Position numbers and translations under genes: made by a program | The notes under the pieces: model-generated | Told to the model about the DNA's origin: nothing | The model's input: the letters and a program-made list of their open reading frames with translations, nothing else | The model's database searches: none | Part shown: positions 45,537 through 53,547 of the stretch, piece after piece | Layout: each line of letters opens with the position of its first letter | Position numbering within the stretch: the first letter of the stretch is position 1 | Origin: Prauserella_A oleivorans | GTDB taxonomy: Bacteria; Actinomycetota; Actinomycetes; Mycobacteriales; Pseudonocardiaceae | Reading direction: 5' to 3' | Assembly (NCBI RefSeq): GCF_042685745.1 | Contig: NZ_JBHUNT010000001.1 | Coordinates: 4,960,001 to 5,024,000, forward strand | DNA: 64,000 nt

Positions 45537-45561
45537 GGTTTTCGCCTTATAATCGAAAACC
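45537..45561. promoter_or_regulatory. NrtR operator with overlapping divergent promoters
   Basis: A perfect palindrome GGTTTTCG-N9-CGAAAACC. The centre contains TATAAT (45548-45553) reading toward nrtR, with TTGCCT at 45526-45531 as -35 (16-nt spacer), and TATAAG on the other strand (45552-45547) reading toward nadA. NrtR bound here would cover both -10 boxes. Confidence 0.85.
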
Positions 45562-46332
45562 GTGCGCTCACATATTAACAGCACGAACCCCCTGGCACAC
45601 GAGGTCCTTGCGGCGGTATTACAAGTGCGTTACACCACACCGACGGCCGGTGGGCAGCCGTCGTTGCAGGTCCTGCTGTGGCGCCGCGCCCTCGATCCGC
45701 ACGTCGGGCGCTGGTCGTTGCCCGGTGGCCGGCTGCGCCCCGACGAGGACGTCGAGACCTCGATCCGCCGTCAGCTCGCCGAGAAGGTCGACATCAAGCA
45801 GCTCACCCACGTCGAGCAGCTCGCCGTGTTCAGCGACCCGCACCGCGTGCCCGGGCCACGCGTCGTCGCCACCGCGTTCCTCGGCCTGGTCCCCTCGGAC
45901 GTCGACCCGGAGGTGCCCGAGGACACGGCCTGGCACCCCGTCGACGAGCTGCCGCGCACGGCGTTCGACCACGAGGCCATCGTGCTGCGCGCCCGCGACC
46001 GGCTCCGGGCGAAGCTCAGCTACACCAATGTCGGGTTCGCGCTCGCACCGAGGGAGTTCACGATCTCCGCCCTGCGCGATCACTACTCCGCCGCGCTCGG
46101 CTACCGCGTCTCGGCGACCAACCTGCAACGGGTGCTCTCCCGGCGCGGGCTGCTCGTGGCCACTGGTTCGACCGCACCCTCCGGCCGCGCCGGCGGGCGA
46201 CCAGCAGCGCTGTACTCCTTCGCGCACGACGACATGCAGGTCACCGACCCGTTCGCGGTGTTCAAACCACCGGCCCGCACGACGGGCGCCCGTGCGCGAA
46301 CGCGCGCGCCCCGCCGCGACGCCGTAACGTGA
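45562..46332 (+). CDS. nrtR: NrtR family NAD biosynthesis repressor (Nudix-winged helix)
   Basis: A 256-residue protein: a Nudix-fold domain (residues 1-150) and a C-terminal winged helix with REFTISALRDHYSAALGYRVSATNLQRVLSRRGLL. The Nudix box GRLRPDEDVETSIRRQLAEKV lacks the usual REU/EE acids, which is typical of NrtR that senses ADP-ribose rather than cleaving it. Its GTG begins nine bases after a perfect TATAAT and directly after the palindrome, so the mRNA is probably leaderless. It is divergent from nadABC, the classical target. Confidence 0.9.
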   Translation: MRSHINSTNPLAHEVLAAVLQVRYTTPTAGGQPSLQVLLWRRALDPHVGRWSLPGGRLRPDEDVETSIRRQLAEKVDIKQLTHVEQLAVFSDPHRVPGPRVVATAFLGLVPSDVDPEVPEDTAWHPVDELPRTAFDHEAIVLRARDRLRAKLSYTNVGFALAPREFTISALRDHYSAALGYRVSATNLQRVLSRRGLLVATGSTAPSGRAGGRPAALYSFAHDDMQVTDPFAVFKPPARTTGARARTRAPRRDAVT

Positions 46333-46336
46333 ACGC

Positions 46337-47047
46337 GTGGCCGACACGAGACCGGACAGCAAGCGGACGACACTCCCGCTGTTCCCGCTGCAGACCGTGC
46401 TCCTCCCCGGCACGCACCTGCCGCTGCACATCTTCGAGCCGCGCTACCGCCAGTTGACCGTCGACCTGGTCACCGAAACGGTGCCCGACCGGCTCTTCGG
46501 CGTGATCGCGATCCGCACGGCACTGGTGCAGGAGGTCGAGGAGCTGGAGCACGTCCAGCACATCGGGTGCGCGGCCAGGCTGCAGCAGGCCAAGCGGTTG
46601 CCGGACGGGCGGTTCGACATCACCACCACCGGGCACCGGCGGTTCCGTCTGCTCGACCTCGACCTGCATTCGGCTCCCTACCTCGTCGGGACTGTCGAAT
46701 GGCTCGACGACCACGCGTTGCCCCCGGAGAGCGAGGACGTCGCGTGGCGGCTTGCCGACCTGGCGCGCGCCGCCCACCGGCGGTACTGCGAATCGGCCTG
46801 GGAGCAGGAGAGCACGCGGGCGCCGGCACCGGACACCGATCCGGCCGACCTCGCCTACCTGCTGGCCGCCGACTGCCTGCTGCCCCTCGCCGACCGGCAG
46901 GCGTTGCTGGAGGAACGGCAACCCCTGCGCCGCCTGCGGACCGTCTGCGGGCTGCTCAACCGCGAGGCCGGGTTCCTGTCGAAGCTGCACGCCGTGCCGG
47001 CGCCCCTGGCCGAGATGGACAAGACGGTCAAGCCCAGCCTGAACTGA
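46337..47047 (+). CDS. Stand-alone LON substrate-binding domain protein
   Basis: A 236-residue protein consisting of the Lon N-terminal domain only: LPLFPLQTVLLPGTHLPLHIFEPRYRQL at the start, DRLFGVIAIR, and GCAARLQQAKRLPDGRFDITTTGHRRFRLL. No AAA+ or protease domain follows. Such proteins are common in actinobacteria and have no settled function; substrate recognition for proteolysis is often assumed. It starts with a GTG five bases after the nrtR stop and is likely co-transcribed with it. Confidence 0.85.
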   Translation: MADTRPDSKRTTLPLFPLQTVLLPGTHLPLHIFEPRYRQLTVDLVTETVPDRLFGVIAIRTALVQEVEELEHVQHIGCAARLQQAKRLPDGRFDITTTGHRRFRLLDLDLHSAPYLVGTVEWLDDHALPPESEDVAWRLADLARAAHRRYCESAWEQESTRAPAPDTDPADLAYLLAADCLLPLADRQALLEERQPLRRLRTVCGLLNREAGFLSKLHAVPAPLAEMDKTVKPSLN

Positions 47048-47059
47048 CCCCGAGCCGCC

Positions 47060-47479
47060 TCAGCGGTAAGGGTCGGTGATCTCGCAGAGTTTCGTCAACG
47101 TGTCGCGCAGCTGCGTCAGGCGACGCCTGCCCACGTGCTGCTCCCACTCGGCCTCGATGCGCGTGATCTCCGCCTCGGCGAACGGCGCCGCCGCGCGCGC
47201 CTTGTCCGTGCCCCGGACGAGCCGAGCCCGGCCGTCGGTCGGATCCGGTACACGCTCCACATAGCCGGCCTTCTCCAGCTGGTCGACCAGAAAGCCGGCG
47301 GTCTGCTTGGTCACCTGCGCCGCCTCGGCCAGCTCGGTCAACCGGCTGCCGTCCGGATCGAGCCGCTGCAGCAGCCGGGCCTGCGCGAGCGTGACGTCGA
47401 ACCCGGCGGCGCGGATCGCGTCCATGACCCGGTTCTCCAGGTGCCGGTACGGGATGTAGAGGAGCAGTCCGGTGTTCAA
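47060..47479 (-). CDS. MarR family transcriptional regulator
   Basis: A 139-residue MarR winged-helix protein with LTELAEAAQVTKQTAGFLVDQLEKAGYVERVPDPTDGRARLV, the wHTH core. The start is a TTG at 47479 with AAGGGGGG six bases upstream. It is divergent from the maleylpyruvate-isomerase-like gene and convergent with the LON gene. An operator-like palindrome lies in the shared promoter. Confidence 0.88.
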   Translation of the reverse strand: MNTGLLLYIPYRHLENRVMDAIRAAGFDVTLAQARLLQRLDPDGSRLTELAEAAQVTKQTAGFLVDQLEKAGYVERVPDPTDGRARLVRGTDKARAAAPFAEAEITRIEAEWEQHVGRRRLTQLRDTLTKLCEITDPYR

Positions 47480-47489
47480 CGCGGCCCCC

Positions 47490-47519
47490 TTGACGATAGT
47501 CAGATGCTCTGATTAAAGT
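47490..47519 (+). promoter_or_regulatory. Promoter and putative MarR operator
   Basis: TTGACG (47490-47495) and TAAAGT (47514-47519), with the dyad AGTCAGA-TGC-TCTGATT at 47498-47514 in the spacer. The region is AT-rich. MarR binding here would repress the isomerase-like gene. Confidence 0.55.
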
Positions 47520-47555
47520 AGTCAGTCTATCTTACCATTTTTGGGCGAGGTTCCC

Positions 47556-48278
47556 ATGGACCACAACGACAAGTGGCTGGCGATCGACGCAGAACGCGCG
47601 CGCCTTGCCGACCTGCTCGAGACCCTGACCGACCACGAGTGGGCCCAGCCGTCCCTGTGCGCGGGATGGACGGTCCATCACGTCGCGACGCATGTCGCGC
47701 TCGCGCCCTACGTCTCGTTTGGCACCGTCCTCGCCGTGGCGATCAGGGCGCGAGGCGACTTCAACCGCATGGTCGACATGCTCACCCGGCGAGAGGCGGC
47801 GAAACGGACGCCCGCGGAGGTGATGGAACTGCTCCGGCGAGCGGTCGGCCTGCGCCGCCTCGCGCCGCGGCAGACACTCGACAACGCACTGATGGACGTG
47901 CACGTCCACACACAGGACATCGCGATGCCGCTGGGCCGCGCGCTGCCGATGCCGACGGAGGCGGCAGTCGCATCGGCCGAGCACCTGTGGGAGGTCGGGT
48001 TCCCCTTCCACGCCCGCCGGCGCCTCGCCGGACACCGTCTCATCGCGACGGACGCCGATTGGAGCGCCGGTGCGGGCACGGACATCCGCGGCCCGATCCA
48101 GGCGCTGGTCATGCTGCTGGCCGGCCGCACGGCCACTCTGCCGCAGCTCAGCAGCATCGAGGGCGTCCCGACGTCGTGGGCACCGGCGAGACCCCGCTAC
48201 CCGAGCCTGCGGCCGAGGTCGTCGCGACTGTTCCAGGTCGCGAGGAAGCCGTACGCCAGCACCGTCGTGAACGGCTGA
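47556..48278 (+). CDS. Mycothiol-dependent maleylpyruvate isomerase family protein
   Basis: A 240-residue DinB/MDMPI-fold protein: an N-terminal helical metal-binding domain with SLCAGWTVHHVATHVA (the conserved His) and LMDVHVHTQDIAMPLGR, the second His-bearing motif. Members use mycothiol, found only in actinobacteria, for isomerisation or S-transfer. The ATG at 47556 is preferred. About 45 C-terminal residues after LSSIEGV look unlike the family and run into the convergent DUF2567 gene (82 nt overlap), suggesting a lost stop codon. Confidence 0.85.
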   Translation: MDHNDKWLAIDAERARLADLLETLTDHEWAQPSLCAGWTVHHVATHVALAPYVSFGTVLAVAIRARGDFNRMVDMLTRREAAKRTPAEVMELLRRAVGLRRLAPRQTLDNALMDVHVHTQDIAMPLGRALPMPTEAAVASAEHLWEVGFPFHARRRLAGHRLIATDADWSAGAGTDIRGPIQALVMLLAGRTATLPQLSSIEGVPTSWAPARPRYPSLRPRSSRLFQVARKPYASTVVNG

Positions 48279-48775
48279 GCCACCAGCGCCCACGCGCTTT
48301 CCAGCCGTGGCGCCCGCTCCACGACGTCACCGAGCGCGGGCGGGCTGTCGATCGCGTACCGGCTCTCGGCGAACGCCAGCCCCAGCCGCATGGCCAGCCA
48401 CGCCGACAGCAGCGAGCCGAGCGCGGCGGCGATCAGCACCACCGGGCCACGCCGTTCCCGCAACAGCCACACGGCAACGCCGACGAGGATTCCGGTGGCG
48501 AGCCCGATCAGCAGGAAGATCGCGAGGTCGTCGAACCGGTGCCAGCTCTCCAGCTGCAGCGGGACGGGCTCGGCACCGGCCCGGACGACGCGTTCGCGCT
48601 GCGGGGGCGCGAGCACCGCCCACAGCAGCCCGAGCGGGATGCCCAGCAGGCCCACGAAGGAGACCACGCTGACGGCGGGCAGCAGGTCGGCCTTGACGAC
48701 CACTCGCGGTCGCTGCGCTCGCGCGACCGCGAAGGTCTGCGCCCGCCACGCGGATTCAGCCTGCTGCTCGGGCAC
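48197..48775 (-). CDS. DUF2567 family membrane protein
   Basis: A 192-residue integral membrane protein with four helices (VVSFVGLLGIPLGLLWAVL, LAIFLLIGLATGILVGVAVWLL, VVLIAAALGSLLSAWLAMRLGLAF, ALVAQPFTTVLAYGFLA). It matches DUF2567, an uncharacterised actinobacterial family. In mycobacteria, from memory, a DUF2567 gene lies next to biotin genes; here it is followed by bioD on the same strand. It overlaps the isomerase-like gene tail. Confidence 0.8.
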   Translation of the reverse strand: MPEQQAESAWRAQTFAVARAQRPRVVVKADLLPAVSVVSFVGLLGIPLGLLWAVLAPPQRERVVRAGAEPVPLQLESWHRFDDLAIFLLIGLATGILVGVAVWLLRERRGPVVLIAAALGSLLSAWLAMRLGLAFAESRYAIDSPPALGDVVERAPRLESAWALVAQPFTTVLAYGFLATWNSRDDLGRRLG

Positions 48776-48858
48776 TCCCGCCTCCTCGTTCTCAGCTCAG
48801 GCCCGTTGTCCGGGCGAGCCTAGCCCGTCGCCGTGCCCGCGGGCGCGGCGGAGGTGCG

Positions 48859-49581
48859 TCAGTGCTGCGCGTCCACGTGCCGGGCGAAGCTGTCCGGGTC
48901 GAACCGGCCACCGAACCACGGCGAGAGCCCCCGGCGCGCCTCCTCCAGGAACTCCTCCCGGCCGGCGGCGTCGAGTCCTTCCGGCAGCACCCCGAGCAGC
49001 GGCGCACCCGCGGCGACCGGCAGGTCCGCGAGGTTGGTGCGGTGCGCCAGGGACGGGCGCGCGGGCCAGGAACCGACGACGACGCCGAGGACGTCGATGC
49101 CGCGGCGGGTGGCCACCTCCGCCGTGAGCGCCGTGACGTTGAGCGTGCCGAGCGCGGCGTCGGTGACGATCAGCACCGGTCCGCCGATCGCCCATGCGAC
49201 GTCGGCGACCGTGCCGCCGTCCCCGTCGAACCGGGTGAGCAGGCCGCCGGTGCCCTCGACGAGCACGGTCTCGTGCGCGGCGTGCAGCTCGCTCGCCGCA
49301 CGTGCGGCCTCCGCCGGGGTCACCGGCGGAAGGCCGCGACGACGGGCCGCGGCTTCCGGGGACAGCCGATCCGGATAACGGCTCAGCTCCCTCGTCGGTA
49401 CGTCGCCGGCGAGGCGCCGCACGCGGGCGAGGTCACCCGGTTGTTCCGGGGCCACTCCCGTCTGTGCGGGCTTCAGCACGGCGACGCCGGCGCCGCGGTC
49501 CTGGGCGAGCGCGGCTATGGCCGCGGCCACCACTGTCTTGCCGACGCCGGCTCTCGTTCCGGAGATCACCAGCACCGTCAC
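48859..49581 (-). CDS. bioD: Dethiobiotin synthetase
   Basis: A 240-residue P-loop enzyme: VLVISGTRAGVGKTVVAAAIAA (Walker A, residues 8-14), AVLKPAQTG (substrate/Mg contact), VLVEGTGGLLTRFD, and VLIVTDAALGTLN. It closes the ureido ring of dethiobiotin from DAPA, CO2 and ATP. The GTG at 49581 places the P-loop at the N-terminus as usual. Biotin genes bioA/F/B are not in the window. Confidence 0.93.
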   Translation of the reverse strand: MTVLVISGTRAGVGKTVVAAAIAALAQDRGAGVAVLKPAQTGVAPEQPGDLARVRRLAGDVPTRELSRYPDRLSPEAAARRRGLPPVTPAEAARAASELHAAHETVLVEGTGGLLTRFDGDGGTVADVAWAIGGPVLIVTDAALGTLNVTALTAEVATRRGIDVLGVVVGSWPARPSLAHRTNLADLPVAAGAPLLGVLPEGLDAAGREEFLEEARRGLSPWFGGRFDPDSFARHVDAQH

Positions 49582-49616
49582 GGGACCCGACAGTAGTACC
49601 GCCGGACCGGCGAGCG

Positions 49617-51881
49617 TCAGCCGGTCTTGGCCGCCCGTCGCACACCGGCGGGCACGAACCCGCGCGTCTCCGGATCGAGCAGATACACCTGAGCGTTGCC
49701 GACGTCGAAGTACATGCCGGTGAGCCGCAGCTCGCCGCGGGCCTCCGCCTCGGCGACCAGCGGGTCCCGGCGCAGGTGCTCCAGCTGCTGCAGCACGTTG
49801 TGCAGCGCCAGCGCGTCGCCCGGCGTCTCCGGTTCGCGGCCGTCGACCGCCACCGGCGGCTCGGACTCGCTGCGGCGCAGGCTCGGCTCGCCGTGCTCCA
49901 GCCAGCGCGCGAGCGACTCCAGCCCCTCGGGTGCCTCGCTCACCAGCGCCCGCATCGCGCCGCACGACGAGTGCCCGCACACCACGATCTCGCGCACGCC
50001 CAGCACGCTCACCGCGTACTCGATCGACGACCACACCGACGCGCCGTCGGCGGAGTCGCCGCCCCGATCGGGCACGAGGTTGCCGACGTTGCGCACGGTG
50101 AACAGGTCGCCGGGACCGCTCGTCGTGATGACGTTCGGCACGATCCGCGCATCGGCGCAGGTGATGAACAGCGTGTGCGGCTCCTGACCCGCGGCGAGCC
50201 TGCTCAGCGTCTCCTGCACGAGCGGCGCGGTCCGCGTCTGGAACTCGGACGTACCGCGGTACAGCGGTTCGGAGCGCTGGTCCGGGATCTCCACACCGAA
50301 GTCCTTGGCCATCCATTCCGACCACGGCGCGAGCCAGCGCGGCACCGGCGGCTTGGCCCGGTCCCTGCGCACGATCGGGGTCTCTGCCTTGCCGCTGGCG
50401 AACCACGGGTGGCCGAGCTCGTCGACGATCACCGTGCCGCCGGCGCGTTCGTGCGCCTGCTGCCAGCTGGACAGGCAGTCGAAGGCCGCGTGGTCGAGGT
50501 AGTCGACGACGAGCTCGAGCGTGACGGTGCTGCGTGCGGGCAACCCGTTGAGCACAGTGGACAGTCGCGGCACCGACAGGAACGTCAGCGCACCTTCCAC
50601 GACGACCCGCCACTGGTCCCCGTCGCCCTCGGCGTGGATGCCGGACCACATCGTGCGCCGCAACATGAGCACGAGCGCGAACGCGATCCCGATGAGCACG
50701 CCGGTGAGCAGGTCGATCACGACGACGCCGGCGACCGTCACCAGGTACACGGGCAGGTCGCCGTGGCGGAGCACCTGCTTGATGTTGTCGATGTCGACCA
50801 GCTTCGCGCCGACATGCACGAGCAGCCCGGCCAGCGCGGCGAGCGGGATGCTCTCGACCACCCCGGCCAGCGCCACCACGAACACCAGGATCCACACGCC
50901 GTGCAGGATCGCCGAGGCGCGGGTACGCGCACCGGCGCGGACGTTGGTGGAGCTGCGCACGATGACGCCGGTGACCGGCAGCCCGCCGAGGCCGCCGGAG
51001 GCCATGTTCGCCAGTCCCTGACCGAGGAGCTCGCGGTTGAGGTTGGCCCGGGGGCCGGTGTGCATCTTGTCGACCGCGACGGCGGAGAGCAGCGTCTCCA
51101 CGCTCGCGATCAGCGCGATCGTCAGCGCCGCCAGTCCGAACTGGAACCAGCCCCCGTCCGGCAGCTCGGGCACGAGATCGATCGCGAGGACCTGGCTCGG
51201 CAGGTCGACGCGCTCGGCCGAGAGGTTCAGCACGGCGGCGAGCACGGTGACCAGCGTGATGGCCGCGAGCGGTGCCGGGATGACGCGGACCGCCTGAGGC
51301 AGCTTGGTCCAGACCAGAAGAATCGCGATGGTCGTCAGGCCGAGGAAGGCCGCGGTGTCGTGATGGCCGACGATCTGCCCCGGCAGCTCGGTGATGTTGG
51401 CGATGGCGTTGCTCTGCGGCGAGCCGCCCAGCACGACGTGCAGCTGACCGAGCACGATCGTCACACCGATGCCCGCGAGCATGCCGTGCACGATGGCCGG
51501 CGAGATCGCCAGTGCCGCTCGCGCGACCCTGCTCAGTCCGAAAAGGACCTGCAGCAGACCGGCGACGACGGTGATCGCGCACGTCACCACCCAGCCGAAC
51601 TCCTGGATGGTCTCCGCCATCACCACGGTGAGCCCGGCGGCAGGCCCGCTGACCTGCAGCGGCGAGCCACCGAAGAACCCGACGACCACGCCACCGATCA
51701 CGGCGGCGATGAGCCCGGCGACGATGGGCGCCCCGGAGGCGAGCGCGATGCCCAGCGACAACGGGACGGCGACGAGGAAGACCACCAATGAGGCAGGCAC
51801 GTCGTAGCGCAGCACCGTACGCAGGGACAGTCTGCCTGCCCCGTGCCTCCGGTCGCCTACCTGACCGATTCCATGCGTCAT
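49617..51881 (-). CDS. SulP anion transporter fused to beta-carbonic anhydrase
   Basis: A 754-residue fusion. The first ~400 residues are a SulP transporter (YDVPASLVVFLVAVPLSLGIALASG; SPLQVSGPAAGLTVVM) with about ten helices, followed by a STAS-like segment. The last ~200 residues are a beta-carbonic anhydrase: TLFITCADARIVPN and VVCGHSSCGAM carry the zinc Cys, Asp/Arg and His-Cys. M. tuberculosis Rv3273 has this layout (from memory). The pairing suggests bicarbonate uptake with rapid CO2/HCO3- exchange at the membrane. Confidence 0.9.
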   Translation of the reverse strand: MTHGIGQVGDRRHGAGRLSLRTVLRYDVPASLVVFLVAVPLSLGIALASGAPIVAGLIAAVIGGVVVGFFGGSPLQVSGPAAGLTVVMAETIQEFGWVVTCAITVVAGLLQVLFGLSRVARAALAISPAIVHGMLAGIGVTIVLGQLHVVLGGSPQSNAIANITELPGQIVGHHDTAAFLGLTTIAILLVWTKLPQAVRVIPAPLAAITLVTVLAAVLNLSAERVDLPSQVLAIDLVPELPDGGWFQFGLAALTIALIASVETLLSAVAVDKMHTGPRANLNRELLGQGLANMASGGLGGLPVTGVIVRSSTNVRAGARTRASAILHGVWILVFVVALAGVVESIPLAALAGLLVHVGAKLVDIDNIKQVLRHGDLPVYLVTVAGVVVIDLLTGVLIGIAFALVLMLRRTMWSGIHAEGDGDQWRVVVEGALTFLSVPRLSTVLNGLPARSTVTLELVVDYLDHAAFDCLSSWQQAHERAGGTVIVDELGHPWFASGKAETPIVRRDRAKPPVPRWLAPWSEWMAKDFGVEIPDQRSEPLYRGTSEFQTRTAPLVQETLSRLAAGQEPHTLFITCADARIVPNVITTSGPGDLFTVRNVGNLVPDRGGDSADGASVWSSIEYAVSVLGVREIVVCGHSSCGAMRALVSEAPEGLESLARWLEHGEPSLRRSESEPPVAVDGREPETPGDALALHNVLQQLEHLRRDPLVAEAEARGELRLTGMYFDVGNAQVYLLDPETRGFVPAGVRRAAKTG

Positions 51882-52300
51882 GACATCGCCCTCCCGGGTG
51901 TGTTTGTCGTGCGGACTCCGTGCCGCAACGGCAGTGATGGCGCTCGAGGTCGTCGGCGACCGCGGGCCTCGGCCCGCGCGCTCACGTTGGCACCTTCACC
52001 AGGTACCAGAACTGTGCGTGAATTGTCCGCTATGGAAAGAAATTCTCATGTTTCCGTCATCGGCTGGTCACTACACTTCGGACACTGGAGGTGAGCACGA
52101 AGCCCCAGTCGTGCACTGAGTCTCACTCGATTACGACACCGTTGGCCGGAAACATCACGTCGAGTGAGATTCGCCGACACGGTCGTTGGGTCCAGCACCG
52201 GAACAGGTGATCTTGCGGGTCCATGGCGTTGCGAATGGGACATCGCCTCCACGCAGGCGCCCGGACGCGGGCGCTCGGCGCCACCGCATAGGGTGCGACC
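51882..52300. other. Non-coding divergent region between SulP-CA and the kinase-like gene
   Basis: 419 nt with no supported gene. The region around 52020-52080 is AT-richer and may hold the leftward promoter. TCTCACTCGA at 52121-52130 and TCGAGTGAGA at 52160-52169 form a perfect 10-bp inverted repeat. Nothing else is recognisable. Confidence 0.6.
52121..52169. repeat. 10-bp inverted repeat upstream of the kinase-like gene
   Basis: TCTCACTCGA (52121-52130) and TCGAGTGAGA (52160-52169) with a 29-nt loop. It could be an operator pair or a long hairpin. Confidence 0.5.
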
Positions 52301-52945
52301 ATGCGAGACAGCGGCGTGCGGTACCGGCCGATCTCGCCGGAGCGGCTCGTCGGCGAACTCGCCGACCGGATCGCGAGCCTGCCCGCCGATCGGTGGTCGC
52401 GCGTCGCCGTCGACGGCTCCGGGACCGCGGCCGACCCCGCGGGACTGGCCGACTCGCTCGTCGAACCGCTCCGCGTCCGCGGCCGCGAGGTGCTGCGGGT
52501 GTCCGCGTGGGACTTCCTGCGTCCGGCGTCACTGCGGTTCGAGCGCGGGCGGACCGACCCGGACGTGCGCTACGAGGACTGGCTGGACACCGGCGCCCTG
52601 CGGCGTGAGGTGCTCGGTCCGCTGGAACCGGGTGGTTCCGGCGAGGTGCTGCCGGCCCTGTGGGACCGCGAACGCGACCGCGCGCACCGGCTGCCGCGCA
52701 CCACCCTGCCCGCCGGTGCGGTGCTCCTGCTCGACGGGGAACTGCTGCTGGGCCACGGTTTGCGGTTCGACCTCACGGTGCATCTGTGGCTCTCCCCCGC
52801 CGCACTCGAACGGCGGACGCCACCCGAGTCACATTGGGCGCTGCCCGCGTACGCCCGGTACGAGCGCGACGTGCAGCCCGCGCTCACGGCCGACGTCGTG
52901 GTGCGGATGGACCGCCCGCACCATCCGGCCGTCCGGGAACCGTGA
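52301..52945 (+). CDS. Uridine-kinase-like protein lacking the P-loop
   Basis: A 214-residue protein similar in layout to the uridine/phosphoribulokinase NTPase group: RVAVDGSGTAADPAGLADSLVEPLR where the P-loop should be, then LRVSAWDFLRPASLR, VLLLDGELLLG and DLTVHLWLSPAAL. The Walker A Gly-Lys-Ser/Thr is replaced by GSGTAADP, so ATP binding is doubtful. Similar kinase-like proteins without a P-loop exist. The ATG at 52301 is the only good start. Function unknown. Confidence 0.75.
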   Translation: MRDSGVRYRPISPERLVGELADRIASLPADRWSRVAVDGSGTAADPAGLADSLVEPLRVRGREVLRVSAWDFLRPASLRFERGRTDPDVRYEDWLDTGALRREVLGPLEPGGSGEVLPALWDRERDRAHRLPRTTLPAGAVLLLDGELLLGHGLRFDLTVHLWLSPAALERRTPPESHWALPAYARYERDVQPALTADVVVRMDRPHHPAVREP

Positions 52946-52948
52946 CCG

Positions 52949-53488
52949 TCAGCCGACGACCCGGAACCACAAGTTGGACGCGAGCGCGGCCTCGCTCAGG
53001 CCGATCCGTTCCAGCTTCACGTTCGTCCCGCCGGGCACGTCGAACAGGCGCACGCCGTCCCCCAGCAGCACCGGCACGACGCACACGAGGACCTCGTCGA
53101 GCCATCCCGCCGCCAGGCACTGGCGCGCGATGTCGGCGCCGAGGATGCTCACGTACTTCTCGCCCGCGGCCTCCCTGGCGGCGGCGACCCCGCCGGCCAG
53201 ATCACCGGCGAACGTCACGCCCGGCACCGGCTCGTCCGGGACATGGTGGGTGACGACGATCTGCGGGCCCTCCCACGCTCCCCCGTACGCGCCCTCGTTC
53301 TCGGTTCCCTTGTTCGGGTCGTCGCCACGGAACGTGCGGTTGCCGATCAACAGCGCACCGATGTCACCGACCAGCCCGTCGATGGGCGGGTTGGGTGCCA
53401 TGTACTCGCTGAGCCACGACATGTCACCACCAGGGCCCGCGATGAAGCCGTCGAGCGACATGCTGGCCGAGTACAGAAGCTTCGCCAT
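52949..53488 (-). CDS. Dihydrofolate reductase family protein (RibD C-terminal-like)
   Basis: A 179-residue DHFR/RibD-C fold protein: LYSASMSLDGFIAGPGGDMSWLSEYM at the N-terminus, GALLIGNRTFRGDD, and SILGADIARQCLAAGWLDEVLVCVVPVLLGDGVRLF. The ATG at 53488 has GGAGGT upstream. Actinobacteria have several such proteins of unknown substrate; genuine FolA is not implied. It stands next to the PimB'-like gene with no evident link. Confidence 0.87.
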   Translation of the reverse strand: MAKLLYSASMSLDGFIAGPGGDMSWLSEYMAPNPPIDGLVGDIGALLIGNRTFRGDDPNKGTENEGAYGGAWEGPQIVVTHHVPDEPVPGVTFAGDLAGGVAAAREAAGEKYVSILGADIARQCLAAGWLDEVLVCVVPVLLGDGVRLFDVPGGTNVKLERIGLSEAALASNLWFRVVG

Positions 53489-53547
53489 GGGGACCTCCAC
53501 GATCGCCGGACACGGTCACCAGATCAGACCGGGCCCGGGCCGGGAAG

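Noticed and set aside
51843..52119. Short plus-strand frames in the SulP-CA upstream region
   Set aside because: No ribosome site, no conserved sequence and two overlapping frames; treated as non-coding.
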